A stretch of DNA of 64,000 nucleotides from Crotophaga sulcirostris (lineage: Eukaryota; Chordata; Aves; Cuculiformes; Crotophagidae): the NCBI GenBank assembly GCA_013397455.1, contig VYZB01000271.1, positions 149,008 to 213,007 on the forward strand, in the 5' to 3' direction. Position 1 is the stretch's first letter, and each line of letters starts with the position of its first letter. The position numbers were made by a program, and so were the translations under genes. Of this stretch, positions 21,810 through 31,500 are shown piece by piece. The notes under the pieces are model-generated. The model was not told the DNA's origin. It saw nothing but the letters and a program-made list of their open reading frames with translations, and made no database searches.

Positions 21810-23839
21810 TCTCAGTGCAGTGTATGAAAATAATGTTCTTTAATTGCTTACACTTCTTATCCACCCCTTAGAAACATGACAGAGTGGCAGACATGCACTG
21901 CAAGTGCATTGCTGTGAGGTGCTGGTTGGACCCTGAGAGGAGCCAGGGATGCAGGCTGAGCCTGGCACAGCCATAAACACCATCAAAGCTGCTCTCTTGC
22001 CCCAAAAATACACCAGTGATGCTTGGCTGAATTTCTGAAAGGCTCGCCCAGCACGGTGCATTACTAGAAGATCCTCTGCTCTGAGGAATAACCTCATCTT
22101 GCCGAGAGGAGTCAATGGTGATGCCGTCAGTTGTTAAAAATAGAGGCTGGACTTCTACCAAGTGCCCAGCTATTACTGTGCATCTTCATGTGCCTGAAAA
22201 CCAGCCATCCCTCCTGCCCGGGGAAGCAGGAAAATGCAGAAGGTTCCTGTCTGGTTTGGGTTTATTTTCACATGAGCCTCTGTCTTTCGCCTAAAGATGC
22301 TCAAAAGAGGCTTAAGTGCATAAGAGGGACAAAAACATCCACATGCTGTCCCTTATGGGTTTGAGACATCTCAAGTGAACCTTCTCTTCTTTATTTTTCT
22401 AATTGGTACCCATTTCTGGTGCTGGCAGTGCTACTTAATGGTATTTGAGACAGGCAGAAGCTGGCTCCTGATTTTTACCAAAAGGGACCATTTTCTCCTT
22501 ATTTATTCTTCAGGGAGATTACTCTTCCATCCCTCCTTTCATCCAACTCTTGAACTCAAACTGGGGGTCTCCGGTGCTTGTCTGGCCATGTGCTGAGAGA
22601 GCTATGCTGAGCAGAGGTGGCAGAACCTGGTGGGACCCAGATGAATTTGGGGACCCCCTCGTGGGGTCAAACAGCCTACTGTGCTCCATCAACCTGCAGC
22701 CTGGGAAGAGAAATCGTGGCAGAAAGCCAGTCTAAGCTACCGTCTCCCCAAATTGATGTGATCTGAAATAATTTCCTTACGTGTGAGATTATTACAGGGA
22801 GATTATATATTGATTTTGAAGGCTTTCAAGAAGGCAGAAACCCTCCCCTCGTCACAGGAAAGGCTGAATAGTTGGTGTGGGTTTTTTCCTTCTGCATTTC
22901 TAAAGAAGAGGGAAAATGCACCAAAATAAGGCAGAAGTGGGGCATGGGAAAGCAGTGATGGGTCAAAGGCCTCCAAAAGAGTTCTGACAACCGAATTATC
23001 CTCAAAGAAAAGTGAAAGACACTGAATCGTGGTTCCCTTGCTCCCTTTCTCCCAGTATCCCTCCAGCCTGAGCAGGGTAATGCTTACTGAGAGAAGTGCC
23101 TGAGATAAATCATGGTTAATCTTGGCTCACCGTACGTGAAGGATAATAGTTCTGCAGGTTGTTTGCTCACCTGTTTGATGAGCTGGTGGAAAATAAAGTA
23201 ATATTCCTCCTCACTGCCCCCTTCCCTGCTCCCGTGGAGGCCAAGCCTCTGTGTTTGGGTGTGCGATGCTTCAAGGAGCAGTGACCAGATGTCCTGTATG
23301 CCAACAGGTAGCCCTGCATAATCATCCAAAGCATACCTGTAATCTTCCTGCCCCAGGAACTGGTCTTCTAGTTGTAGCTGCAAAAAATGCAGCTTTCTGC
23401 ACTAAACACTATCTGTTGTTGGGTCATGAGCTCAAGCCATATATCAGTACTCTAACTGTCTAGATCCACCCCCCAACACTTCTGGAAATGGGATTCCTAA
23501 ACATCTAACCAGACCCTTTCTCTTCTCCCCACACTGGATGCAGAGAACAGGTTTTCTCTTCCACTTTGCAGCCTTCGTTGTGTGCATTTTCAGATTCAGT
23601 TTTGCCCTTGAACCATCTCTTCTCCGGGTTAAGCAACTCAAATTCATTCAACCTTTTGTATTGGGCAGATCTCCTGGACTGACTTCATGGAGTCTGTTAG
23701 CGAGTCCTTGGGCTAGGAGGGAGTGGTGTTCTGCCTGAGCCCAGGTTCATCACTGGAGACAAATATTCCTCCTCTGCCCTAATGCCTTGGTGGCCTTTGG
23801 AAGCATGCAGAGGATGTGATAGTGAATGAGAAGCTCAAC
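21810..23839. other. Single-copy spacer
   Basis: No gene was proven. A 99-codon minus frame at 23084-23383 has protein-like composition, but it starts with a non-ATG codon and has only microexon-like splice options. No RNA gene was seen. Confidence 0.5.
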
Positions 23840-24092
23840 AGGGGAACTGTTTTCAGCTGAAAGAAGGGAGATTGAGATGAAATCTTGGGGAGAAATGTTT
23901 TGCTGTGAGGGTTGTAAAGTGCGGGTTGCCCAGAGAAGTGGTGGCTGCCCCATCCCTGGAGGTGTTCGAGGCCAGGTTGGATGGGGCTTTGAGCACCCTG
24001 ACCCAGTGGGAGGTGTCCCTGCCCATGGCAGGGTGTGGAACTGGGTGGGCTTTAAAGTCCCTTCCAACCCAAACCATTCTGCGATTCTATGT
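23840..24092 (+). mobile_element. CR1 LINE 3' fragment
   Basis: Sense 3' UTR from 'aggggaactg..ttcagctgaaag' to CATTCTGCGATTCTATG. A short degenerate patch (tgtaaagtgcgggttgcc, about 23912) replaces the usual 'ggggaggccctggcccaggttgcc', which indicates a small deletion. Confidence 0.94.
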
Positions 24093-25162
24093 TTCCAGCG
24101 GTTTAGGCGGCTTTTTCACCTCTACATCTCTTCCCGTGGTTCCAACAGCTTTCTGCCAGCTGAGAAATCATCTCTCTCAACATCTTTATCTTTATCTAAG
24201 CCTATCAGTTTGGCTTTTTCTGAATGCAGTCCTGTACAAGCACCTTGCTGTTTCTCCCCGCACATGTATATTTAGGTATTTTCCTATATCCAATTAGTTC
24301 AGCCCCTGCCACTGAAGCACCGCTCTGCCTGCATCCCTCCTGCTTTTCATCCTCCCACAATAAAAGCATCTTTTGTTAGCGGCTTGCTGCCGGGCCATGT
24401 TTCTCCATCAGGCTTGTGTAAAACACTCCCAGAACCTGTTAGATAGAGACGTTCAACACCCTCTTCTGCAAACCTTGGCGCTGGTGAGTGGAAGGAAAGA
24501 GATTCATTATATTCAGCAAAGGTACCTGAACCTGAGGCCCCTGGATGAGAGGCAGCCAGAAGGAAGGAGAGTTCAAGCGATGCTATGATTAGTTGGAAAA
24601 AAGTTGGGGCTGTAACCCTGGGAGCTGAGTTGGAGCTGGCCAGAGCATCACTGTGGGGTTTTTTAGCACTGGCCTCTGTGTTACTGTAGTGCTGAGCAAT
24701 GGTGCTGGGGGAGCCGTGGCAGCATCTCCCAGCTCAGCCAGAGAAGCTGCAGCTGAGGGAACCTGCACTTTCCCCCCTACAACTTTTCTCAAACCCTTTG
24801 AGGTAATGGATTTTTTTTTTCCATTGATGCCACATTTTATTTCTGTCCTCTCTTTTTTCCCTTCCCAGGCTAAGGATAATGAATCCAGCCTGGTTGGCTG
24901 GTTTGAGTGCCTCCAGGGAGGGGGCTGTGCTGTGGGTTTCATCCTGCACCGGGCAGAGCTGTGGCCGGGGAAATTTCACCAGTGGGGACTCAGTCCCAGG
25001 GGTTTGGGGAGATGTGGCTCTTGCCCCACTCCGCATCCTCTTTCCAGCAGTACAGAGAACGGTTCAATTGGGATTGCAGCTGCCAGGGTGGGCATCACCT
25101 TAAGTCTACTCCCTTTGAGGCATGTATGGAGCAGGAAAATTATGAGGCATGATTACGAGAAA
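24093..25162. other. Single-copy spacer
   Basis: No gene was recognised. A T10 run lies at 24811-24820. Plus-strand frames here are short and unsupported. Confidence 0.5.
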
Positions 25163-25341
25163 TTATAGAATCATAAAATCATGGAATGGTTTGGTTTGGA
25201 AACTACCTTAAAGCTTATCCAGATTCAACCCCCCTGCTATAGGTAGGGACACCTCCCACTGAATCAGGTTGCTCAAAGCCCCATCCAACCTGGTTTTGAA
25301 CGCTTCCAGGGATGGGGCAGCCACCACTTCTCTGGGCAGTC
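25163..25341 (-). mobile_element. Diverged CR1 LINE 3' fragment
   Basis: Antisense tail (TTATAGAATCATAAAATCATGG), then a CR1 3' end with many substitutions (ctataggtagggacacc for ccatgggcagggacacc), truncated at 'ctctgggcagtc'. It is clearly older than the copies at 2739 and 4643. Confidence 0.9.
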
Positions 25342-25529
25342 TTATGGGAGAAGACTTCTGATCTCTGTGTTCTTGAGGCCAAGCCCAATGTTTCATCCCC
25401 ATCTACACTTTTCCATTGTAAAACCACTGTCCCTTTTCTGGCAGCTGGGTGATGGGGGCTGAGAGGTTTTGGTGTGGAGACCTGCGCCCCGACAGCACCC
25501 CCTGGGGCCCCCAAACCACACTGTCCTAT

Positions 25530-25660
25530 CGGGGAGCAATCACAATTAATCCATGTAATTAGGCAAGTGACTGGCAGTTACAACAGCCATAAAGCTGCGC
25601 AGCCACGGCAGGGCTGAGATTGAAGTGATCCAGCCTTTACGAGCAAAGATAAAATTCAGC
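25530..25660. promoter_or_regulatory. AT-rich conserved-element-like block
   Basis: This contains CAATCACAATTAATCC and ATGTAATTAGGC (homeodomain-type TAAT cores), then CCATAAAGCTGCGCAGCC and GAGCAAAGATAAAATTC (a TCF/LEF-like CAAAG and a GATA core). It is one of the best-looking regulatory candidates in the window, but conservation is not testable here. Confidence 0.32.
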
Positions 25661-25719
25661 TGCTGGTGCAGGGAGAGGCACGGCGGGCAGAGCTAAGGCG
25701 AGGCACTGTCCCCACGCAG

Positions 25720-25836
25720 GACCACATCCTGCTTTACGTGGACAAGAAGGATTTTGCAGATGTGAGCGGGGATGATGTCTCCAAAGCCCCGAGGGATGCG
25801 ACCCTTCTTTTCACCCCTTTCCCAGCAAGGGTTTAG
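25720..25836 (+). other. Exon-like stretch, product unknown
   Basis: A plausible acceptor (ctgtccccacgcag) precedes an open frame beginning DHILLYVDKKDFADVSG and ending 38 codons later at TAG (25834). A donor-like GTGAGC lies inside at 25762. The first 17 codons read like a globular protein segment, while the remainder (LLFTPFPARV) does not. Without flanking exons this may be a fortuitous frame or a decayed exon. Confidence 0.18.
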
Positions 25837-25889
25837 GAGCAGGTTGTTGCCATCCATCTCCTTTTGCTCCTGACGAATGCTCTGCTGTT

Positions 25890-26060
25890 CTAAGTTAGCA
25901 TCGTTGGGGCTGTCAGAAAAATTAATTTTTTAATTAAAAGCATTTTTTTTCGTGGTGCTTTAATGTCTGGGTCTGAAGTAATTATTAGTAGCTCCAGGGA
26001 GACTGTGCTTTAGAAAAATTGTTGGTGCTACCGCAAAGGAATTTATCTGATTAACTTCAG
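25890..26060. promoter_or_regulatory. AT-rich conserved-element-like block
   Basis: This contains AAAAATTAATTTTTTAATT, GGTGCTTTAATG and GAAGTAATTATTAG. Dense TAAT cores in unique DNA between GC-rich flanks suggest a homeodomain-binding element by texture only. Confidence 0.27.
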
Positions 26061-26828
26061 CCTTCACACGTGGCTGTTGGGAGGGGGATGGACGAGAAGG
26101 GGAGTCCTGCTGCTCTCAAGCAAACTGATTAATCATGGAAAATGAGGCAGGGCTCTGCAGGTGCTGATTTTCCATCTCAGAGGTGGGCTGGGAGAGAAGC
26201 AGAGGTTGGGAGCGGTGAGTAGCGTGGGGCTCCCTTGTCGTTGCCTACCCTGAATGCAAGCCCTGGGATGTGGCTTGGGAGACTGAAGAGATGACGAGCG
26301 ATGGTTTTGGCTGCTGCTGGAATAAGAAGGCAGAAAAACACCCAAAGAGAGCCTTAAGTGGTTTCTCTCACGCAAGGGTGGGAGTGGAGGGGCTGGGGGA
26401 TGCTCAGCGACACCCCCAGCCAAGCCAGCCCTCTGCTGCAGCTGTTTGCACTGGGGACTTAGGCTTTTGCTTAGCCAAATTCCTTTCTCAGCAAAAGGTC
26501 AAAGGTTCCCTGAAGGAAGCAGCTTTCCTCCTAGATTTTCCCTCCCAACTTCTTTTAGAGGCTTATTCGTATCCTCAAGCATAAGGCTTTAGATCCTTCC
26601 CAAAACTCCTGGCTCTGGAGGTTTCTGTTGTGCTGTTGTAATCCCTGTGGCCCTGGCTGCTCTGGCTTTGGGCTGGTGTGGCCGGAGGAGATGAACTGGA
26701 GTGCTGGGATGAGCCGAGCAGAGCAGCATCATTTGCAAGCAGAGAAAGCAGCGTGAGAGAAACGTTTTCTCCTGCATCCCTGCCTTTGCAAGCACCTCCC
26801 AGTGACAGGGTCCCCTGGAATGCCCAGG

Positions 26829-26861
26829 GGATGGATGGATTGATGGATGGATGGATGGATG
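26829..26861. repeat. (ATGG)n microsatellite
   Basis: About eight tetranucleotide units with one interruption (gattgatg). It is a likely length-polymorphic simple repeat. Confidence 0.92.
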
Positions 26862-27309
26862 CAGGAGGTCCTGGGCTACCTGGGGGCAGAAGTGGCCAAA
26901 TGCTGCATCACTCAGGATCACCTTTGCCTCACAGCACCCATCCACCTGATTTCATCAGAACGTTATCAGCTGCTTCTCTAATGGGTTCTGCAGGCTCCAG
27001 GCAAATCCTACCCTTTGTGCTCAATTAACAGGCTATACCTTGGAGAGTGGGAGGTAATATAAATATTTTCCATGTAGTAATAGGACTTTTTTTCTTTTTT
27101 TGTGGTGTGGTGCTGTCATTATAATATTGATTTGACATCCAGGTGTCAGGAACAGCTGGATGGCAGGGAAAAAAAAGCAACTTTAATTTGTTTTGCAGGT
27201 AAGGGTGGGGGGAAAGATTTTCCTTCAGGCTTCCCCCCCAGCCCCCCACCTTCCCTCTGCGATGCTCCATGTTCTGCCCTGACAGGAACATTTATAAACT
27301 GCCACTGTG

Positions 27310-27600
27310 GGGAGTATTATTAACAGCTCGATTCCTTAAAGATGCAATTAATTATTCACCTGCTTCCAAATCAGTTTAAGTAGCTTCTAAGCTGCAGTGT
27401 AAATAAAACCTTCCCAACTCGCCTTTCCTGTTTCTCATGCTTACACACACACACACGCACGCACACGTATTCCCAGTATTCATACAGCTGAGCTATTTAA
27501 ATTGAGCCAAACTAGCAGTTATTGTAAATTATTGCAGCTCCATTGGCTTCCTAGGCTCTCTGCTGAGCTACACCAGCCTGGATTTTAATTCATCCTTGTG
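27310..27600. promoter_or_regulatory. AT-rich conserved-element-like region
   Basis: Unique AT-rich DNA with GCAATTAATTATTCACC, GTAAATAAAACC, GAGCTATTTAAATTGAGCC and TTGTAAATTATTGC, split by a CA microsatellite. A candidate enhancer by composition, unproven. Confidence 0.27.
27443..27467. repeat. (CA)n / (CG-CA) microsatellite
   Basis: An alternating purine-pyrimidine tract with CA units and two CG substitutions. A potential length polymorphism with Z-DNA-type sequence. Confidence 0.92.
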
Positions 27601-27890
27601 GGGATGGCAACTGTTGCTATTTTCTGATTTGCCATATTTTTAGGCTATTTTTCCCCTTGTTGCTAAATCCCTCTTGTCTTGCCGTGCCTCCCTCCCCCCC
27701 AATCCCTTCAGACCAATCTGCCTTTCACCTGTTTGTTATTTAATAAATCATCCCCTAAATAATCCCCTGATTTAGGCATCAGCTTCGACATCTTTGTGGA
27801 AGAGTTTGGTTTTTGTTTTCACCCTTTTTGCAAAGATGTTGGTGTTTGGTGATCAACATGAGCTGGCAACATGTGATCACAGCCCAGAAA

Positions 27891-28436
27891 CCAATGGTGT
27901 CCTGGGCTGCATCCGAAGCAGTGGGAGCAGCAGGGGAGGGAGGGGATTCTGCCCCTCTGCTCTGCTCTGGTGAGACCCCACCTGGAGCCCTGAGTCCAGT
28001 TCTGGAGTCCTCAGCACAGGAAGGACCTGGAGCTGTTGGAGTGAGTCCAGAGGAGGCCATGAAGATGGTCTGAGGGCTGGAGCACCTCCTGTATGAGGAC
28101 AGGCTGGGAGAGTTGGGGTTGTTCAGCCTGGAGAAGAAAAGGCTCTGGGGAGACCTTAGAGCAGCCTCCAGTACTGAAAGGGGCTCCAGGAAAGCTGGGG
28201 AGGGGCTCTTGAGTGCAGGGACAGGATGAGGGGGAGCGGTTTTGAGCTGAAAGAGGGCAGAGTAGGATGAGATTTTAGGAAGAAATGTTTTTCCTGTGAG
28301 GGCAGGGAGGTCCTGGCACAGGTTGTCCAAGGACATTGTGGCTGCCCCATCCCTGGAGGTGTTCAAGGCCAGGTTGGATGGGGCTCTGAGCCCCCTGATC
28401 CAGTGGGAGGTGTCCCTGCCCATGGCAGGGGGGTTT
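27891..28436 (+). mobile_element. CR1 LINE fragment, 3' tail lost
   Basis: A sense copy starting with ccaatggtgtcctgggctgc, the same element position as the copy at 5900. It runs through the pol end and 3' UTR to the CCCATGGCAGGGGGG block. The last 70 bp or so, including the octamer tail, are replaced by an inverted CR1 piece. Confidence 0.95.
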
Positions 28437-28572
28437 CGAACGCCTCCAGGGATGGACATTCTACCACCTCCCTTGGCAGCCTCTGCCAGTCATTCACCCC
28501 TCTTTCAATGAAGACGTTTTTCCTAAAATCCTATCTAAGCTTCCCATGGCACAACTTGAGGCCATTACCCAA
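28437..28572 (-). mobile_element. CR1 LINE fragment, inverted, fused to the previous copy
   Basis: Antisense CR1 of a different subfamily: 'gaacgcctccagggatgg', 'accacctcccttggcagcc', 'tttttcctaaaatcctatc', 'cacaacttgaggccatt'. It also lacks its own 3' tail. The junction lies in the word ttcgaac, close to a sequence (tttgaac) present in both source strands. Confidence 0.88.
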
Positions 28573-31500
28573 GGCTGAAGAGCAGTGGAGGAGCCACAGC
28601 CAGCACCCCTTCTGCAGCTCTACCTGGTCTAGGGAGGTGGGGACACTCCTGTCACCTACTTCTGAGATGCCATGGGTGGGAGAAACCACTCACCACCAAA
28701 GCTGATCAGCACCTCACCCCATGAACTCCTGTGGTTCCACCAAGGAAAACCTGCAAAGCCCCGTGACAAGGGAGTAAGCACAAAAGCCTGGAGGATGCAA
28801 ATCTCCATAAATAGACTCCAAAAGAATAAAAAAAAATGAAAAAAAAGACAATTAAATTGATAAAAATCTCCTTTTCCATTACAGGGTCCTTTGCCAGCAC
28901 AAACACAGCCACTGCTTTGCGTGCTTCAAACAAGCCAGGCCAAATCTTTGCATAGATTAGCTGCTAACAATGGAGTTAATAATGATAATGGCACAAATGT
29001 CCTGTGCCTGCATGAGACACACTTAGAAAAATCTGCTAGCACCAGGTAATCACTGCGTTTCATACTGTCAAAGAGATCAATCATGCTGAGAGCCCATTCA
29101 TCAGTCAGCTGGGCCCTTCACAGGCAGGGAGGGATGCAGGCACCTCGCAGCCCCAAAAAGCTGCTCCTGGGGAAAAGGGGGGGGTCCCCTGGCATCAGAG
29201 CAGGGCTGGGAAGTAGGATGTCAGTGGGCTCATTCAGGGAGGTGTCAAAACCACTCTACACACAGCTGGGTGCCTGGCAAAGCCTTCATTCCCCTCTCAT
29301 GTCGAGGTTGCTCCCTTGGATGCTCCCCTGCTCTGGTGGCTGGGACTGACAGGACTTTCTCTACCGGAGACAGATTGTTTGTTGCTGTTTCTCCATCTGG
29401 CTGGAGCCACATCTGTCTTCCACCGTGTTATTTGTTGCCCGATTGTCACTTGTAGCCCATCCTTTCTCCTTTACTTTCCACCATGTCCTCAGCTAGGTGG
29501 CCCCAGAACCACTCTTGGGACGCAGAGCTCCCAGGTGCTAGAAATCCTACCCCAGGGGACTTTCTGCTCTGAAAAACAAGACCTTGCTCCAAAGAGCACC
29601 CATAAACCCTCAGTTCTGGAGGCAGTGAACCAGCAGGCAGGGGATGGAGAGCCTGTCCCCCATCTGCTATGAGTCCAGGGCTGGACCCTGTCTGAGAGGA
29701 GCCAGCTGGCAGCTGGGCCAAGCACAGCCTTGCAGAAAGGATAACAACAGGCTGCCAGGGGCACGTTATGGACAGCTTGGAGTCTGCAAATCCTGCTGTC
29801 AACTCTTTATCTCCTCTTTAGTGAGTGCTGGTGTGCTGGCAAGGGGAGAGACTGTGGTCGTCCAGCCTCCCAGCTCCTCTCGCTACCAAACCCCTGTGGG
29901 TGAGCAGATCGGGAACTGGGAAAGCGTCCCAGGTGCTGCCAGCTCTGAGCTGCCGTGGCTGGCACTCCTGGTCTGCATAAATCAGCCAGCTGAGGGCATG
30001 AGGAGACAGAGGGGACACAGCCCTGCCCATCACTCTGCTGGCTCTACACCTCCCTGCCAGCTCTGCCTGCCCAGTCGCAGAGGACTATGCCCTTTATTGT
30101 GGGTCTCACGACCATGTGCCGCAAACCTCACAGTGAAAAGGGAGGAAACCATCAAACTTATCTCTCCACTCTGCTAGGTAAGGGGAACATGAAAACCCAC
30201 CACAAGCACTGGTGATGCCAGCCTGCAGACAGCTGAGAGGGTGGCTCCTAGGGCTGGGCATTTGGATGAAAAGGTGTGAGTGAGATTGGGTGAGATTGAG
30301 CTCAGATATCTGCACGGAACCCTCAGTTGTACGGCACCTTTATGGTTCATGAGACAGATACTACTGCAGAGCACAGCTTCCTCAAGAGGCCGTTAGCCCA
30401 AGCTCAGTGATACCCTCTCCAGAGATTGACCTGAACCTTCTCAAAAGCATCAAGCCTTCTTTGCAGCACCCTAACCACCATCTTCTACTTCCACAGTGTG
30501 GTACCTGGCTACCTCAGCCAAGGATGCTTCAGATATTGTAACAGTATCTTTGCACTCTTGGCCAATCCAGAAAGGGATTCAGGGCTGGAAGCAGAGCAGA
30601 GTGGACCCTGGGAACTCCCTATCTGGTTCTCCCAACCCTGTCTGACCCATTTCCTTTTTTCTCCTGGCAGCAAGCCCTTCTTCCTCCCCTCACCTACTTT
30701 TCCCCACTTCTGGGAGGCTGCTTGATTGCCTGGCTCCCTTCATTAGCTTGATACCTCCTGGAAAATTGGTAAACAGAGTCGTATGAATGAGGTGTTGATT
30801 GCAATCAGCAGGGGAGAAGGGGGGCTGAGAGCACTGGAGAGGCCCAGGATGCTTCCCAATCACCTGGTGGCCCGGGGTGGCTGCTGGAGAGGATCTGTTC
30901 TGGAGCACGAGTTGGGAACGGCTCCTCTCCAGCAGCTGCTCGAACATCCCTCCATGGAAAGGCTGTTGGCCCTTCCCTCTTGGGAAAGCTGGATGAGGTC
31001 ACTGGTTGGGGGTGGGATGAGACAGGCATGGGTCACAAGACACCTTGTCCCACACTGATGACAGGGTACAGCAGGGTGTGAGCACCCTGGGGCTCTCAGA
31101 AAACACGAGCTTAAAGGGATAAGCACGATCTAAAGCATATCCTATTATTAATCTGGTCAGACTGCAATGGAGCTGATCCATTGCCTGTGCATTCCCCTGG
31201 TACCACTGGAGATATCATAGGGGCAGTAGGAGGACATGGGGCTGGTATGTGGCATTGCAGAGGGGGATTTGGTTAATTTCTGGCTTGTTGCAGGATTAAA
31301 TCACTAAAACCATCCTCCCTGGGCCAGCTCCAGCACTGGGTTAACATCACTTTCACGAACACTGCAAAGGTTGCAGCTTGCAGAGGTCAAGAAGAATTAT
31401 CAGCCCTGGTTTGGGGCAGAGGCTGTGAGACGTGAGTGCAGGTGGTCCTTCATCACCTTACAGCATCACCTGTGGAGAGGGCAGCATAGGGACCCCTCCA

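Larger units (their letters stand above)
25342..27890. other. Single-copy spacer with AT-rich blocks and microsatellites
   Basis: It contains a conserved-element-like block (25530-25660), an exon-like stretch (25720-25836), an AT-rich block (25890-26060), an (ATGG)n repeat (26829-26861), a T-rich run (27087-27101), AT-rich unique sequence (27310-27600) and a (CA)n repeat (27443-27467). No complete gene was found. Confidence 0.5.

Noticed and set aside
23084..23383. 99-codon minus frame with balanced composition
   Set aside because: It starts with a non-ATG codon. The only splice pair seen (ttttttgcag acceptor, acag|gtatgc donor) would give a 41-bp exon. There is no family resemblance.
27779..28459. 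226-codon minus frame, with similar frames at 2721-3179 (+), 4660-4890 (+), 5971-6438 (-) and 40534-41193 (-)
   Set aside because: All share the peptide MGRDTSHWIRGL or its variants because they are the antisense strand of the same CR1 3' region. They are repeat shadows, not a gene family.
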